From contig JBHGNT010000001.1 of the NCBI GenBank assembly GCA_043228905.1, forward strand, positions 20,832,001 through 20,896,000: DNA of 64,000 nt, given 5' to 3'. The notes below the pieces were generated by a model. That model searched no databases and was not told the DNA's origin. It saw nothing but the letters and a program-made list of their open reading frames with translations. This document shows, piece by piece, positions 41,166 to 51,981 of this stretch. The translations under genes and the position numbers were made by a program. The stretch's first letter is position 1. Every line of letters starts with the position of its first letter. This stretch comes from Azolla caroliniana. Its lineage: Eukaryota; Polypodiophyta.

Positions 41166-43031
41166 GATTGCCGCCTCCGATTTCTTCGCGTCCTCCCGTA
41201 ATTGGGCGTTGTCGCCTTTTGTCCGGATGTGCTGTCCTACCTCCGTAGCGAGTTTCTCTTCCAGGGTTTTTACTGCCTTCCGGCTGTTAGCCCGTATCTC
41301 CTTTTCTCTGTCTGAGGATTGGCGTAGTTCCGCTTGAAGGCGGTCAATTTCTGATTCCGCTAGTTGCACGACCCTTTTCGCTTTTGAGGCGATGGCGGTC
41401 TGAGCCTCAATTTCTTCCTTTAAAGCGTCGATGGCTTGGTTTGGTGACGGAGTTGCGTGTTGCACCGTGGCCGCGTGAGCTTCCAACTCTGTGATGCGTT
41501 CGTTGTCTTTTTGTAGTTTGACTAGGGTCAATTTCACCTTCTTCCAGACATTCTTATTTTTTATGGCCATCTCCTTGGCGCCCGTGCTGACCTTTGCCAG
41601 TTCCTAATGGACTTTGACTAGGGCCGTGTTTAATGGGGGTATTTGCATCCCCACGCGGCGTACCCCGATGTTTCTCTGTCTACTGACCCTGGCTAACCGG
41701 TCCTCATCGTCGCTCTCCGTGGTTTGTGTTAGGGCGCGCTCAATCATTTGGCGTTCCGCATGCTCTTCGGCCATTCGTTGGGCGGCTTTTACCTGCTGTG
41801 TTGCCAGGAACTCCATGAGCTCAAAAGAAGTGCCAAACTGTAAGAGGGCGCTGAACTCATGGGCCGTATTCGGGATATCCGGATATGCCAAAACCTCGCT
41901 TTCCGCCGTCAATACCGCTTTCCCTCGTTGGGACTGGGTCATAATGATCGGCCGTGGCTGCCGGATGACTTCGAAGGTGGTATTGGGTTCCATAGCTGCG
42001 GAGCCATCGTCTTCGGTCGGTGTTTCTGTCACCATCGAAATGTTTTTGACCAACCCCCGCCCATCCTTCCTGTCCAATCTACGTCGTTTTGGTCTATGGC
42101 TATCCTGCCGTGCTTCGGTGTCTGGCTATGGGGCTGCCTCCATGGAACGTGCCGACTGTTCCTGCTGCGTTGTCCGTGTGTCCGGCTGGTCGGTAGGTGG
42201 TGTTGTCCTTGGGCCAGGCTGGGTGGTTTGGGGTTCATCTTCCCACTCTGGAGCCGATAACTCCGCTAACCTGCGTTTTGCGGATCGGGACGGGGGCGTG
42301 GGCCGGCTGGGCTGCGGTGCCGGCAGGCCTCAGGGTGGAAATAGTACCGTAAGGTACTGTTGTATGATCGGCTTGAGCTTTTTGCCTGCCTGGTACGCAT
42401 GCAAGCCTTCCCTTAACGCCGACCCTGTGATGACCCCCCAATCTAGCGCGCGCCCCTCAAAGGTATTGATAATGATGGCTGCCTTCTTCTTAGGCATCCC
42501 ATATGCGTTGACATGTACGTAGCCGACTTCTAGTAAGAACTTGGCCACTTCACGGAAGAAGGGATCCGGATTCTGCTTGGTTCTATAGGCCTTGGCGGAG
42601 GAGGAATATGGCCCGAAATATCGTTGCAGTGCCTCTGCAGGAGGGATGTCGAAATGCCTTTCGCCTAGCGATGATAGGTCCAACTTCTTCCGGATGGCGG
42701 AGTTGGTGCCCGTGTCGATGTTGAACTTCCTGGCGATGTCCATGGCATCCGGGTGTGGGGGTGCTTCTGCGACCCAGATGTACCCATCCAAGCGTTTCTC
42801 TACGAGCCATCGGCGTAAGGCAGTAGATATGAAGATCGTCATCGCCAGAGGAGGTTCGTGGGAAGGAGACTGGTGGTTGCAGTGGGCTGTAGCTGTGTGA
42901 TAGGATGGAGGAGAAGGTGAGGGGGAGGAGCAATGGAAGCGCTGATAGCTAGAAGATGAGTTTCTGTTTTGTGCAGAAAATCTTCTGTTTCCTTCTTTTT
43001 GTGGCTTAGGGCTCATTGGGCAGTGAGCCAT
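41166..43031 (-). pseudogene. gypsy F extra ORF3, N-terminal part
   Basis: Starts at the ATG at 43031 (MAHCPMSPKPQKEGN). A globular-looking domain follows: FISTALRRWLVEKRLDGYIW, DAMDIARKFNIDTGTNSAIR, FFREVAKFLLEVGYVHVNAY and RALDWGVITGSALREGL. After an in-frame stop at 42332 it continues with a Pro-rich stretch, KRRRLDRKDGRG (possible nuclear signal), HEFSALLQFGTSFELMEFLA, and a coiled coil (VKLTLVKLQKDNERITELEA, LQAELRQSSDREKEIRANSR). Further stops lie near 42134 and 41606. With 33890-34977 the ORF is about 980 codons in one frame. It lies where Athila-type elements carry env-like ORFs, but I see no signal peptide or transmembrane segment. Confidence 0.7.
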
Positions 43032-43189
43032 CGTGGTGCCGCGTGTTCTTGGACTAGGAGTTTGTGCATGTCTTTAGTCGTTTTAATAGTAGCTATCTTC
43101 TCCTTCTTCTTCTTTTTTTTGTTTGTTTTCGTAACGGTTATCTACAACCTATTTTTACATTATGGTACAAGTGGGGCCGCTCATTTACG

Positions 43190-44362
43190 GTGCGGGTTCT
43201 CCGGCTCCGCCCTGGTCTGTGGTGAATAGGTTTGGTGGCGTAGGGCCCAGGTAAGGTTTGAGCCGAAACCCATTCACCTTTTGCCGGACTACTTCCTTGG
43301 CCAACGTATCTAGTCGGAACGTGCCTTGTTCCGCTCCAATTATCTAGTATGGGCCGGTCTAGCGGAATCGTAACTTCCCCGGCATATGGCCCATGCGAGT
43401 TTGGAAAACCAGCACTGCTCGACCCATGGCGAACTCCTTTTCCCTTGCGTTCCGATGTCGATCCACAAACGCTTTACGCCGTCGCTGTTCCTGCTCCAAC
43501 ACAACCATGCTGTGGACACGTTTTTCCCCTAGTTCGAGGAGTTGGTAGAGCTGTACCTCCTCCGACTTGGCTTCTGATAGTCGGTTCCGTACCTGAATTC
43601 GCAAACTAGGTACTTGAAATTCGACCGGCATCACAGCCTCCAGTCCAAACGCCAGTCCAAACGGTGTTGATTGTATGCTTGTTTTGTAGCTGGTTCTATA
43701 CGCCCACAACGCACTCTGTAGTTTGGTATCCCAGTCCGTTCTATTTTCATTGACGATTTTCTTCAAAATGGTCTGTAACGTCTTGTTGGTGGATTCTGCT
43801 AATCCATTCGCTTGCGGATAATATGGCGTGCTATTCTTATGGACTACCGTGTAATGATGTGTTAGTTCCCGAACCACCGTATTGAGAAAGTGACTCCCCT
43901 GGTCACTGATGAGCTCAATCGGACAGCCGAACCGGCACCAGATGTGCTCGTAGAGGAATCTGGTTGTGACGGCCGCCGTATTTTGACGTAGTGCCTTTGG
44001 TTCTACCCATTTGGTGCAGTAATCCGTGGCTACCAATATGTATTTATTGCCCGTACGGGCCGCCGCTGGTGTGAAGGGACCCACAAAATCCAATCCCTAG
44101 TTTTGGAAGGGGTCTAGTGGTAATACGGGCTGGTGTGGCATCCTTGCGCCCTCCGTGGGCTTTCCTATCCGTTGACATAAATCACACTTTCTACAACACT
44201 CGGATGCGTCCTTTTGTGTTGTTGGCCACCATAAGCCCGCCTGCCATACTTTTCGGGCTGTAACGTCGCCCGCGTAATGGCCGCCTGCCGTGCCGCGATG
44301 TGCCTCCCGTAAAACTGCTTCCTTCTCATCCTGACGTACCCCACGTCGCCAAATGCCGTCAC
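43190..44362 (-). pseudogene. gypsy F integrase
   Basis: Minus strand: a CRKCDLCQRIGKPTEG zinc module (about 44190-44150), a stop near 44100, then MDFVGPFTPAAARTGNKYIL (first Asp), CPIELISDQGSHFLNTVVRE (second Asp), YYPQANGLAESTNKTLQTIL (Glu), WAYRTSYKTSIQSTPFGLAF and FAMGRAVLVFQTRMGHMPGK. After a stop at 43359 the C-terminus continues to about 43190 (GTFRLDTLAKEVVRQKVNGF). The catalytic core is intact. No chromodomain. Confidence 0.9.
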
Positions 44363-44420
44363 TTCCTTTGTGATATAGAACGCCTTCGACGAGGCAGAAG
44401 TGACGGCTTCGGACGGCTGG

Positions 44421-45119
44421 TCATTTCTTCTCGTCCGTGCGTAATTGTGGTGGAGGCAGTCTTGTAGTTAAAAAGTACGTCATTTCCATAAGCCACCGGT
44501 CCGGAAAGGTTGATTCCGTTCTTTCTGCTAGTGTCGCTACCCGCAAGATGTTGGTGTCCGGAAAATCATCGTCATCTTTCTGTAATGTTTCTCCATTCTC
44601 GAGTCTGCTCAAAAAATCCGCTATTGCGTGTTGCGTCCCTGGTTGGTGTTGGATTACGAAATCGAATTCCTAGAGTAGCAGCATCCATCGCGCCAATTTC
44701 CCTGTCAGGGCTTGTTTCTCCACCAAATACAGAAGTGCCGAATGATCCACGTGGAACGTGAATTTCCTTCCTAATAAATAGTGCCGGAATTTATTGATGC
44801 TATAGATCATCCCTAGCGCCTCCCGCTCCGTTGTGGAGTAGTTACGCTCTGTTGTTGATAATTTGTGACTAGCGTAGTATACTGGCCGGTACCAGATTGG
44901 ATCGGTGAGCTGCATTAGTGCACTTCCTATTGCTATGTCTAAGGCGTCGACGAACACGTGGAATGGCTTCGCCCAAATTGGTGGTTGTATGACGGAAGCC
45001 TGTGTGAGCATTATCTTAAGTACCTCGTGGGCCTTATCCTCCGTTGCAGTCCATTGGAAAGGAGTCCGATGTACGGCAACGTGTAACGGCGTGGCAAAGT
45101 CCGCCAAATACCATATCAT
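44421..45119 (-). pseudogene. gypsy F RNase H and connection to integrase
   Basis: Minus strand: PFQWTATEDKAHEVLKIMLT, PFHVFVDALDIAIGSALMQL (RNase H start; Ala where Ser is common), RPVYYASHKLSTTERNYSTT, EREALGMIYSINKFRHYLLG, FTFHVDHSALLYLVEKQALT and GKLARWMLLL, then a stop at 44670 and DWLMEM-like connection sequence down to 44421. The frame joins RT across a stop near 45130. Confidence 0.88.
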
Positions 45120-45137
45120 CCGACTATGCCACCGTAT

Positions 45138-46062
45138 TTACCCCAAAAACCGGCTGAGTGATTTGGCGTTTGTCGGAGTGTTGGCTTGTGTAATCGCGGA
45201 GCTTTTGTTCGGGTCAACCGCTATTCCCTCCTTGTTGACTATATGGCCCAAGAGAGTCCCACTGGTCACGCCGAAAGCACATTTTGCGGGATTCAGGCTT
45301 AAGCGTACGGTGTGGCAACGTTCCAGGCATAGTTCTAAGTGCAAAATATGGTCTATTGTTTTCCCATATACCGCAAAGTCTTCTAAAAAAACTTCCATGA
45401 ACGCCGGAATGTATTCCCCAAATATCTCCGTAATTGTCCGTTGAAATGTTGCCGACGCTGTCTTTAGCCCGAACATCATGACGACTGCCACATATACTCC
45501 CCAGTTCGTGACAAATGTCGTCTTCTCTTGGTCCTCGAGATGCATGCGTACCTGGTTATAGCTACTGAAGCCATCTAAAAAGTTGTACATCTCATGGCCT
45601 GCAACGGCGTCCAGTACGCTATCGGTGAAGGGTAAGGGAAATGCGTCTGTAATGGTGACGACATTTAATTTTCGGTAATCTATGCATACCCGTATTTTGC
45701 CGTTTTTCTTTGGAACGACCACTATCGGGCTTAACCATGTCGCTTGTTTAACTAGTCGTATGAACCCCGCCTTCAGGAGCTTGTCAATTTCTTCTTTCAC
45801 GCGGGTTGCGTAGTTTGGGTTCATGCGGTAGCGACGCTGGTGGACGGGTTTCACGTCGGTTGCTAAATTGATCTTATGCTGATAGAACTTGGGATCTAAC
45901 CCCTTCATGTCCTCGTGAGCCCAAGCGAACACATCCTTATATTCCGTGAGTAGTGCAATTATCGTTTTACGCTGGTCCGACTGTAATTCCTTTGCGATGG
46001 AGAGGAAACGAGGCTCCGATTCCGTACCCATATTTACTTCTTTGAGGGTGGAAGCGGTGACT
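45138..46062 (-). pseudogene. gypsy F reverse transcriptase with altered catalytic box
   Basis: Minus strand: FLSIAKELQSDQRKTIIALL, DVFAWAHEDMKGLDPKFYQH, RRYRMNPNYATRVKEEIDKL, LSPIVVVPKKNGKIRVCIDY, FPLPFTDSVLDAVAGHEMYN, FVTNWGVYVAVVMMFGLKTA, then VFLEDFAVYGKTIDH. The catalytic pair is Glu-Asp (codons at 45378-45383) where family members have Asp-Asp, so polymerase activity should be lost. GYSSYN of the FxDGFSGYNQ box reads FLDGFSSYNQ. Long open stretch (about 297 codons). Confidence 0.9.
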
Positions 46063-46690
46063 CATCGAGAAATCTCCATTTCCCTTTCGAAGGCCGCCCG
46101 TACTCTGCTGAGTTCCAATATGGACTCTGGGTTTGGTTCGTAAGGCTCATCGTGGAGAATAGTGGCCATGGCATATTCTGCCGCGGTTGCGATGACGTCT
46201 ATTTCAAACAGTGGAATAATTCGAGGGTGCTCATCGAGGTATGCCTCCAATTTTGCATCCTCCACCCCAACCAACATATTTATATCTTCTACGTATAATG
46301 GTGTTATACCCTTCGGTTGTGGCGTGCTTCCTTCCGTAGGTGCGCGAACCTTGGTGCGTCTGTGTCGGAAACTAATACACTTGTGTTGCCAACTCTGCTT
46401 GATATTTGCTGCCCGAAGCCATGGTCTGCCCAGAAGCACTGGGTACGCCCTTGGGGCATCCAAGGTGAGGACGACCGCCGAGATGTCGAATCGGTGTCCA
46501 CCCACGATAATGCCGATTTTGCGAATTAACCCTAATGGTTGTATTGAGCGGGTATCCGCCATTCGGAGCCAGAATGGGCAAGCCTCCCATTCTGAAATGC
46601 CTAACTGCTCGCAAGTTTTCGCGCTAATTACATTGACGCCTGAGCTGCCGTCGATTACACATCCAGGAATTTCTTGTCCGTGTAATATTC
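46062..46690 (-). pseudogene. gypsy F protease region
   Basis: Minus strand: CVIDGSSGVNVISAKTCEQL (active-site type D-G-S-S instead of D-T/S-G), SEWEACPFWLRMADTRSIQP, IIVGGHRFDISAVVLTLDAP, YPVLLGRPWLRAANIKQSWQ (the second protease half, LLGRPWL), then a linker to RT with ITPLYVEDINMLVGVEDAKL. This D-G-x-S variant is seen in Tat/Athila-like plant elements as I recall them. Confidence 0.82.
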
Positions 46691-48440
46691 ATGTAATAGC
46701 CGAGTTGTGCTGATCCACTACGAACGGTCCACTGCTGACGTTTGTAAGGTTTGTAGCGATACTCACCTCGGGTATGCCTGTCACCCGTTCTTCCATGGTC
46801 TGGCGGAAGCGTGGGACTAGCTGTAGCAGTTTCTCCATGGTTAACGTTATCTCACAGCCTGCTAACGCCTGCCAAATGGGGTCTGGGACCGGTCTTTCAT
46901 CCTTTGCTCGCTCCATTGTGTTCGCGGACTCCTGCCGCATACGTTCCGTATTTGTTGCGTTTGCTTTCTTCACCCACGATTGGGCTTGTCGGCGTACCTC
47001 GTCTTGCGCAGCCCAATCAACCGTTTTTGTTTGCTGGCGTGTCGTGACTTGCTGCACCTCCGTTGTAATCGTATTGACAGCGGGCCCCTTTCCCTTGTGT
47101 GTTGGGCATTGCGTGGCATAATGTCCGGGTTGCTGACAAATAAAACAATGGATGCTTGATTCACCCTTCTCGGCTCCTGGTGGTGTGTGCCGCTCCCCTG
47201 GTGCTACTTGCTCCTCGCGGTCCGGCCTCGTTTGTCGGAACGTACGCGGTGGCTGTTGTTGGTCCCGTCGTTGTTCCTGGTGCCGCTCATCCCCCGAGCT
47301 TTCGTCGTAACTCCGGTGATCCCGATATTGTCGTGGCTTACCACGATAGCCATTGAAGCCGCCCCATTTGTTTGTCGGCCGTTGATTCTCGTAGCGTCGA
47401 CCCCCTTTGGCATAACTATGATGTCCACGATAATCCTTGTCCTTTGGGTCGTCCTCCTCGGAATCATTGTGATTTTGGCTATTCTGGTGGTACCGGTCCT
47501 CCCGTGGGTTGCGATCCTTATACCGGGGTCGGTCTTCTTGCCTCCTTTGTTCAGCCCGATGTGGTTGACGATGTGTGTCCATGCTGCGGACTACGGGAGT
47601 GGCTCTGTTTAACATATTGTACTCGCATTGGTCGACTGTGTGAGCCTTCGAGTGGCAGATTGGGCAGTGGATTCACATATTGCAGTCCACTGCGGAAAGC
47701 CCCGAGTTCAAGCAAATCATGCACTGGATTGCCTGACAAAACTGGTGTTCCTCATCCTGAGGTAACGCTTGTCATAAGGAGGACATAGAAAACCTTTCCT
47801 CCTCCTCATCCAACTCGAGCTGTAACGCTCGTTCAATTACCATATCCGCCGTTTCCCCTTTCACGCTATTGTTGTTGAGCATTGCTCGGATGGGCTGGCG
47901 TAAAGCTGCCAGAAATGTTTCCCGAGCCCCGTCTTCTGCGGGGCTCCGTTCCAGTTTTCGTCGTAAATTTTGGAAGCGTAAGCTAAAGTCCGCTATCGTC
48001 TCTATCGGTAGTTGCTTAATTGTATAAAACTGTCCGAGGATTTCGCGTTGTGGAACCCTCCGATGGAAGAATCGCAAGAACGTGGATTGTAGCTGATCGA
48101 AGGTTGTTATTGCTGGTAAATCCATCTATGAAGGCCAAAACGCGGCTCACCCATCTAATGTTAACCCGAACTCCGAAAGGCTCTGCGCCATGTGGTTCAC
48201 ATTCCAGACATTTTCGACTAGTGTACTACCGCCTCCGAAAGGCCCTGCGCCATGTGGTTCGCATTCCAGACATTTAGGAACATGCGAATGTGCGTTGCGG
48301 CGTTGGTTTCGCCGTTAAAGCGGGGGTAGGCAAAGGCCATGGTGGGGGCTATGACGGGTCGGGAAAGGCCACCAGGTGACTGTGGTGAGCGTAGTTCCCA
48401 CATCTCGTTGGGGTATTTGGAGAGCGAAGAATCACCTTTA
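46689..48440 (-). pseudogene. gypsy F gag
   Basis: Minus strand: MAFAYPRFNGETNAATHIRM and FLNVWNANHMAQGLSE (48340-48220), FDQLQSTFLRFFHRRVPQRE, GQFYTIKQLPIETIADFSLR, DGARETFLAALRQPIRAMLN (capsid region, 48125-47772), then an Arg-rich linker and the CCHC knuckle CFICQQPGHYATQC (about 47155-47110), ending TGIPEVSIATNLTNVSSGPF. Several stops and frameshifts, and a small internal duplication at 48174-48272. Confidence 0.87.
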
Positions 48441-48627
48441 TACTCACAACAGGAGTACTGAGGTTGCTAAGGCGCGGCTTCTGCCGTGCACGTTCTTCTG
48501 CCTGGTGTGTGACGGACCTTGTTATTAGCCGGTCTTGTCGTGTTGGTTCTCTGGGGCGTCTGCGGCTAAACATCCATTCGTTGTTGCTCGTATGTGAGAA
48601 AACACAGATCATCAAGTGTGCCAAAAG

Positions 48628-49067
48628 TGTTGCCGATTAGGAACACGGTCCGCGGTCAGTCCTTCGACCTAGACCTCAAAGGGGGTGTGGAACAACGAAC
48701 AGGTGTTTAAGCGTAATGCATAGGGGAAGGTTCCTTGTAACCTATCAACGTATAAGGGAGATGGCTACAACCGAATCCCTATCAAGGGTTACACTTACGT
48801 ACTTAAACGCTTAGGTATTCAAGACACACACAGTGAATTAGCCGTAGCTATACACAGGAAATCAGAGAAGATAGAATTCTATTATGAGACGTTTCTTTAC
48901 ATTCCCAAAATTACACGCTCCCTCTATCAGAGGTTTTCTGCCCTTTATATACGCAGGGCCTATTTAGCCGTTCACGCTTCCTGCATGAACCGTTACATGC
49001 GTTATGCTCTTATATTATTTCTTAGTCATACGCTTTTGTCCGTCGATTACTATTCCGGCGGACAACA
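48628..49067 (-). repeat. 5' LTR of gypsy F (440 bp)
   Basis: TGTTGCCG...GGACAACA on the plus strand. The putative primer site on the minus strand begins TTTTGGCACACTTGATG at about 48625; I cannot assign its tRNA. Confidence 0.93.
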
Positions 49068-50015
49068 GTCGACTCGGAGTTCATTATCTTCTTCTCCGAC
49101 TCCCAGTCGACGAGTGTCTTATCCTCCATGAAGATAATATCCCGACTCCGGAATACTTTCTGGTCGACCGGGTCCCACACTCGGTAGCCGAACTCATCAT
49201 CGCCGTAACCGAGGAATATGCATGGCCGGGTCTTTGGATCCAACTTTCCTCTCTGGTCCTTACAAACATGCACATATGCGAGACACCCGAATACCTTCAG
49301 ATGCCGGTAGGACACTTCCTTGCTAGTCCAGACTCTCTGTGGAGTGTCTCCGTCCAAGGGTAGTGAGGGTGATCTATTTATCACATACGTTGTTGTTGAC
49401 AACGCCTCAGCCCAAAACTTCTTGGGTAGTTTTGCATGCGCCAGCATACTCCAGACCCTCTCCATTATGGTCTGGTTCATCCTCTCGGCCAACCCGTTTA
49501 GTTCCGGCGTCTTCGGCACGGTAAATTCGAGCCAGATTCCCTTCGAGCGATAGTACTCCTCGAACTGCCCCCGATATTCGCCTCCGTTATCTGCTCGAAC
49601 CGCCTTCAGCTTCCGACCGATTTCTCTTTCCACTCTCGGGTGGAGCTCTTTGAAGAAGGATAGGACCTGATCCTTCGTCTTCAGCGGTGTGGCCCACAGC
49701 TTCCGGCTGTGGTCATCTATGAACGTTACGAAGTACTACGATCTGGCATGCGACTTCATGTCCACTTGACACACATCAGTATGCACCAACTCCAATGGTG
49801 CATTACGTCTCATCGGTGGCCTTGGTCTGAAGGAGGTCCGGTTTTGCTTACCGGCCAGACAATCAGTGCACTTCTCCAAGTGCACATTCTTCACTGGAAT
49901 GAGGTTGTCGTCTACAACCCTCTTCATCCCCTTCTCACTCATGTGACACAACCTCTTGTGCCACAGCTCACCGGCAGTGTCGGAAGCCACGTTCACTTCT
50001 TCCTGGCATAACTAG
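49068..50015 (-). pseudogene. copia E pre-integrase and integrase
   Basis: Minus strand: GELWHKRLCHMSEKGMKRVV and CTDCLAGKQNRTSF (HHCC module), LELVHTDVCQVD, a stop near 49737, YFVTFIDDHSRKLWATPLKT, KAVRADNGGEYRGQFEEYYR (Asp, with D-N-G), VPKTPELNGLAERMNQTIME (Glu), WAEALSTTTYVINRSPSLPL, HLKVFGCLAYVHVCKDQRGK and PCIFLGYGDDEFGYRVWDPV. It is cut at 49068 by gypsy F and resumes at 33426. Two stops only. Confidence 0.9.
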
Positions 50016-50400
50016 GCATTCATCAGGTACAACGTGTTGACCTTCCGGGCCCGAGCCACAATCAGGCTCCCTTTGCTAAACTTCATAACACCGTTCCGGA
50101 TGCTACCCGTGTAGCCTTTATCATCTAGCCGACCGGCTGATATCAGGTTCTGTCGAACCTCCGGAACGTGTCGGACATCCTTCGGCAGTAGCTTGCATCC
50201 GGTTGGTGTTGTCACCCACACGTCTCCTATACCGACAATTCGGCATGTACCTTCATTTCCCATCTGGACACAACCGTGATCACCGACTGAGTAGAATGAG
50301 AAGCATTTCCGGTCTCGGGTAAGGTGGAACGACGCTTCGGAATCGACCACCTAGGCCATCTCGTCGCTGGCAAGGTTCAACTCACTCTCCTCGGTGATGA
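50016..50400 (-). pseudogene. copia E protease
   Basis: Minus strand: stop, then VVDSEASFHLTRDRKCFSFY. The active site is D-S-E where D-S-G is expected, so activity is doubtful. GTCRIVGIGDVWVTTPTGCK, DVRHVPEVRQNLISAGRLDD and KGSLIVARARKVNTLYLMNA follow. Confidence 0.87.
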
Positions 50401-51268
50401 GCATCAACTCTTCTTCGCTCGCCGCGATTGCCGTCGTTCCCTTCCGGTCCTGCCCCCTCCGGTCTTTACCGTTCCGGTTCGGTGTCCGCTTTGAATCAGT
50501 ACCGTCGGTTTCCTTGTCTTTTCGGAAGTACCGACAGTTTTTCTAGAAGTGTCTCGGCTTGCCACAATAGAAGGAAGTAGGCCTCCCCCTTGACTTTGAC
50601 CGTGTCCCCAACTTTTCCCGGTTCTGGGGGCTACGGTTCCTTTGTCTTCCATGTTCCGATTCGGTAAGGAGCGCTTTGGAGTCGGAGCTCGTATCCTTAC
50701 CTTTCCGATGCGCCTCCTCATCTAGCAAGCTCGACTTCACTCTTGCTAGGGATAACCGTTTTCCTTCCGGCCCGGCGTTGCCCAAAGTGACTACCAACGT
50801 CTCCCAGCTATCTGGGAGGGAACCGAGCAGGAGTACTGCTAGTACCTCATCGGCGAGAGGTACTTCCAATGATGTTGTCTGGTGAATCAGCCCCTGGAAG
50901 GCATTCATGTGCTCTGCCATGCTGGAGCCATCTTGGTACCGGAGTCTTACTAGCTTCTGGAATACTGAAACCTGATTAACAACATTTTTGTTTTGAAACA
51001 TAATGCCGGTCTTCTCCCAGAGCTCATGAGCCTTGCTCTCTTCATTGAAGTTGTTGTATAGACTCATGTCGATGAAGCACCGTATGTATGCCGTTGTCTT
51101 CATGTGCATCACCTCCCATATCGTGGCATCGATTTTTTCTGGTTTCTTGTCCCCGAACTGAACCAGCAACCAAAGATCTTTAACCACGAGCATGTCCCTC
51201 ATCTTCGACTTCCACACGGAATAGTTGGAGCCGGTGAGCTTGAACATGCCTCCCAATGATTCGTCCAT
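50401..51268 (-). pseudogene. copia E gag
   Basis: Starts at the ATG at 51268 (MDESLGGMFKLTGSNYSVWK), the expected first residues of a copia Gag of the UBN2/retrotran_gag type. DMLVVKDLWLLVQFGDKKPE, AYIRCFIDMSLYNNFNEES, HELWEKTGIMFQNKNVVNQV, LPDSWETLVVTLGNAGPEGK, then a damaged CCHC knuckle FYCGKPRHF-stop-KNC near 50545. A 241-codon open frame precedes the stop. Confidence 0.9.
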
Positions 51269-51283
51269 TTTCTATGTCGTTTC

Positions 51284-51295
51284 GCTCTGATACCA
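51284..51295 (-). promoter_or_regulatory. Primer binding site of copia E (initiator tRNA-Met)
   Basis: Minus strand TGGTATCAGAGC, three bases from the 5' LTR end, the usual plant copia primer site. It is 15 bases upstream of the gag ATG at 51268. Confidence 0.92.
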
Positions 51296-51298
51296 CTT

Positions 51299-51567
51299 TG
51301 ACAGGACTACATGCCCCCGATAAGCAACGCTCGACCACAACCAAGTCTAGGATCAAACACAGAAAACGGGTAATGTACGCATGACAGAGTGAAGAGAAGA
51401 GTACACAGGACATTAATGTGGAAAACCCAAACTAGGGAAAAACCACGACAACCCACAGACTGCAAACTATCACTATATCACAATGTACAATAGTAAAGCA
51501 CTGAGGCAACAACCTCGAGCTTGCTATCTTCGCCACAAGTGGCGGTTACAACAGAGGCAACGACCTC

Positions 51568-51612
<45 letters not shown>

Positions 51613-51976
51613 ACAGTTACACACAGAATTATCACAACAACGATAATCATACAACTAACTCACACATCATCAGTTTGCCCTAAGTCATATTTATGCTAAT
51701 ATGACTTCTCGGCTATTTACAAATATAGCCCCAATGAACTCTAAGAAACATATTTCGAATATGTCCCTTCATCCGGTGAGCACTTCTCACCGGACCTTCA
51801 CCATCCGGCTCTTGCCGGGCACTCGTCATCCGGTTCTCACCGGGTCTTCCGTTGCCGGGTACACCTCATCCGGTTTTCACCGAGTCTTCCGTTGCCGGGT
51901 ACTCGTCATCCGGTTCTCACCGGGTCTTCTGTTGCCGGGTACTCCTATCCCATCTGGAGGGATCTGTTTCCTAACA
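51299..51976 (-). repeat. 5' LTR of copia E (678 bp)
   Basis: Same ends as 29690-31585 but with a single about 236-bp unit and a longer CT microsatellite (about 51570-51608). Followed by CATAT target duplication. Confidence 0.93.
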
Positions 51977-51981
51977 CATAT

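Larger units (their letters stand above)
33427..49067 (-). mobile_element. gypsy F: Ty3/gypsy element with extra 3' ORF (15.6 kb including element G)
   Basis: LTRs of 440 bp at both ends (33427-33866, 48628-49067), both TGTTGCCG...GGACAACA. Perfect target duplication GTCGA at 33422-33426 and 49068-49072, inside copia E's integrase/RT hinge. Minus-strand order is gag, protease, reverse transcriptase, RNase H, integrase, then a long additional ORF before the 3' LTR. There is no chromodomain. Without element G it would be about 9.5 kb. Confidence 0.94.
29690..51976 (-). mobile_element. copia E: full-length Ty1/copia element (22.3 kb including nested insertions)
   Basis: Minus-strand element with LTRs at 51299-51976 (5') and 29690-31585 (3'), PBS, gag, protease, integrase, reverse transcriptase, RNase H and PPT. 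Target duplication CATAT at 29685-29689 and 51977-51981 is perfect. It interrupts an exon of the RING gene. Without gypsy F (33427-49067 plus GTCGA) it would be about 6.6 kb, normal for a copia element. Confidence 0.95.

Noticed and set aside
41614-42522. A 302-codon plus-strand frame
   Set aside because: Antisense to gypsy F ORF3, whose sense frame continues across element G and has coherent coiled-coil sequence.
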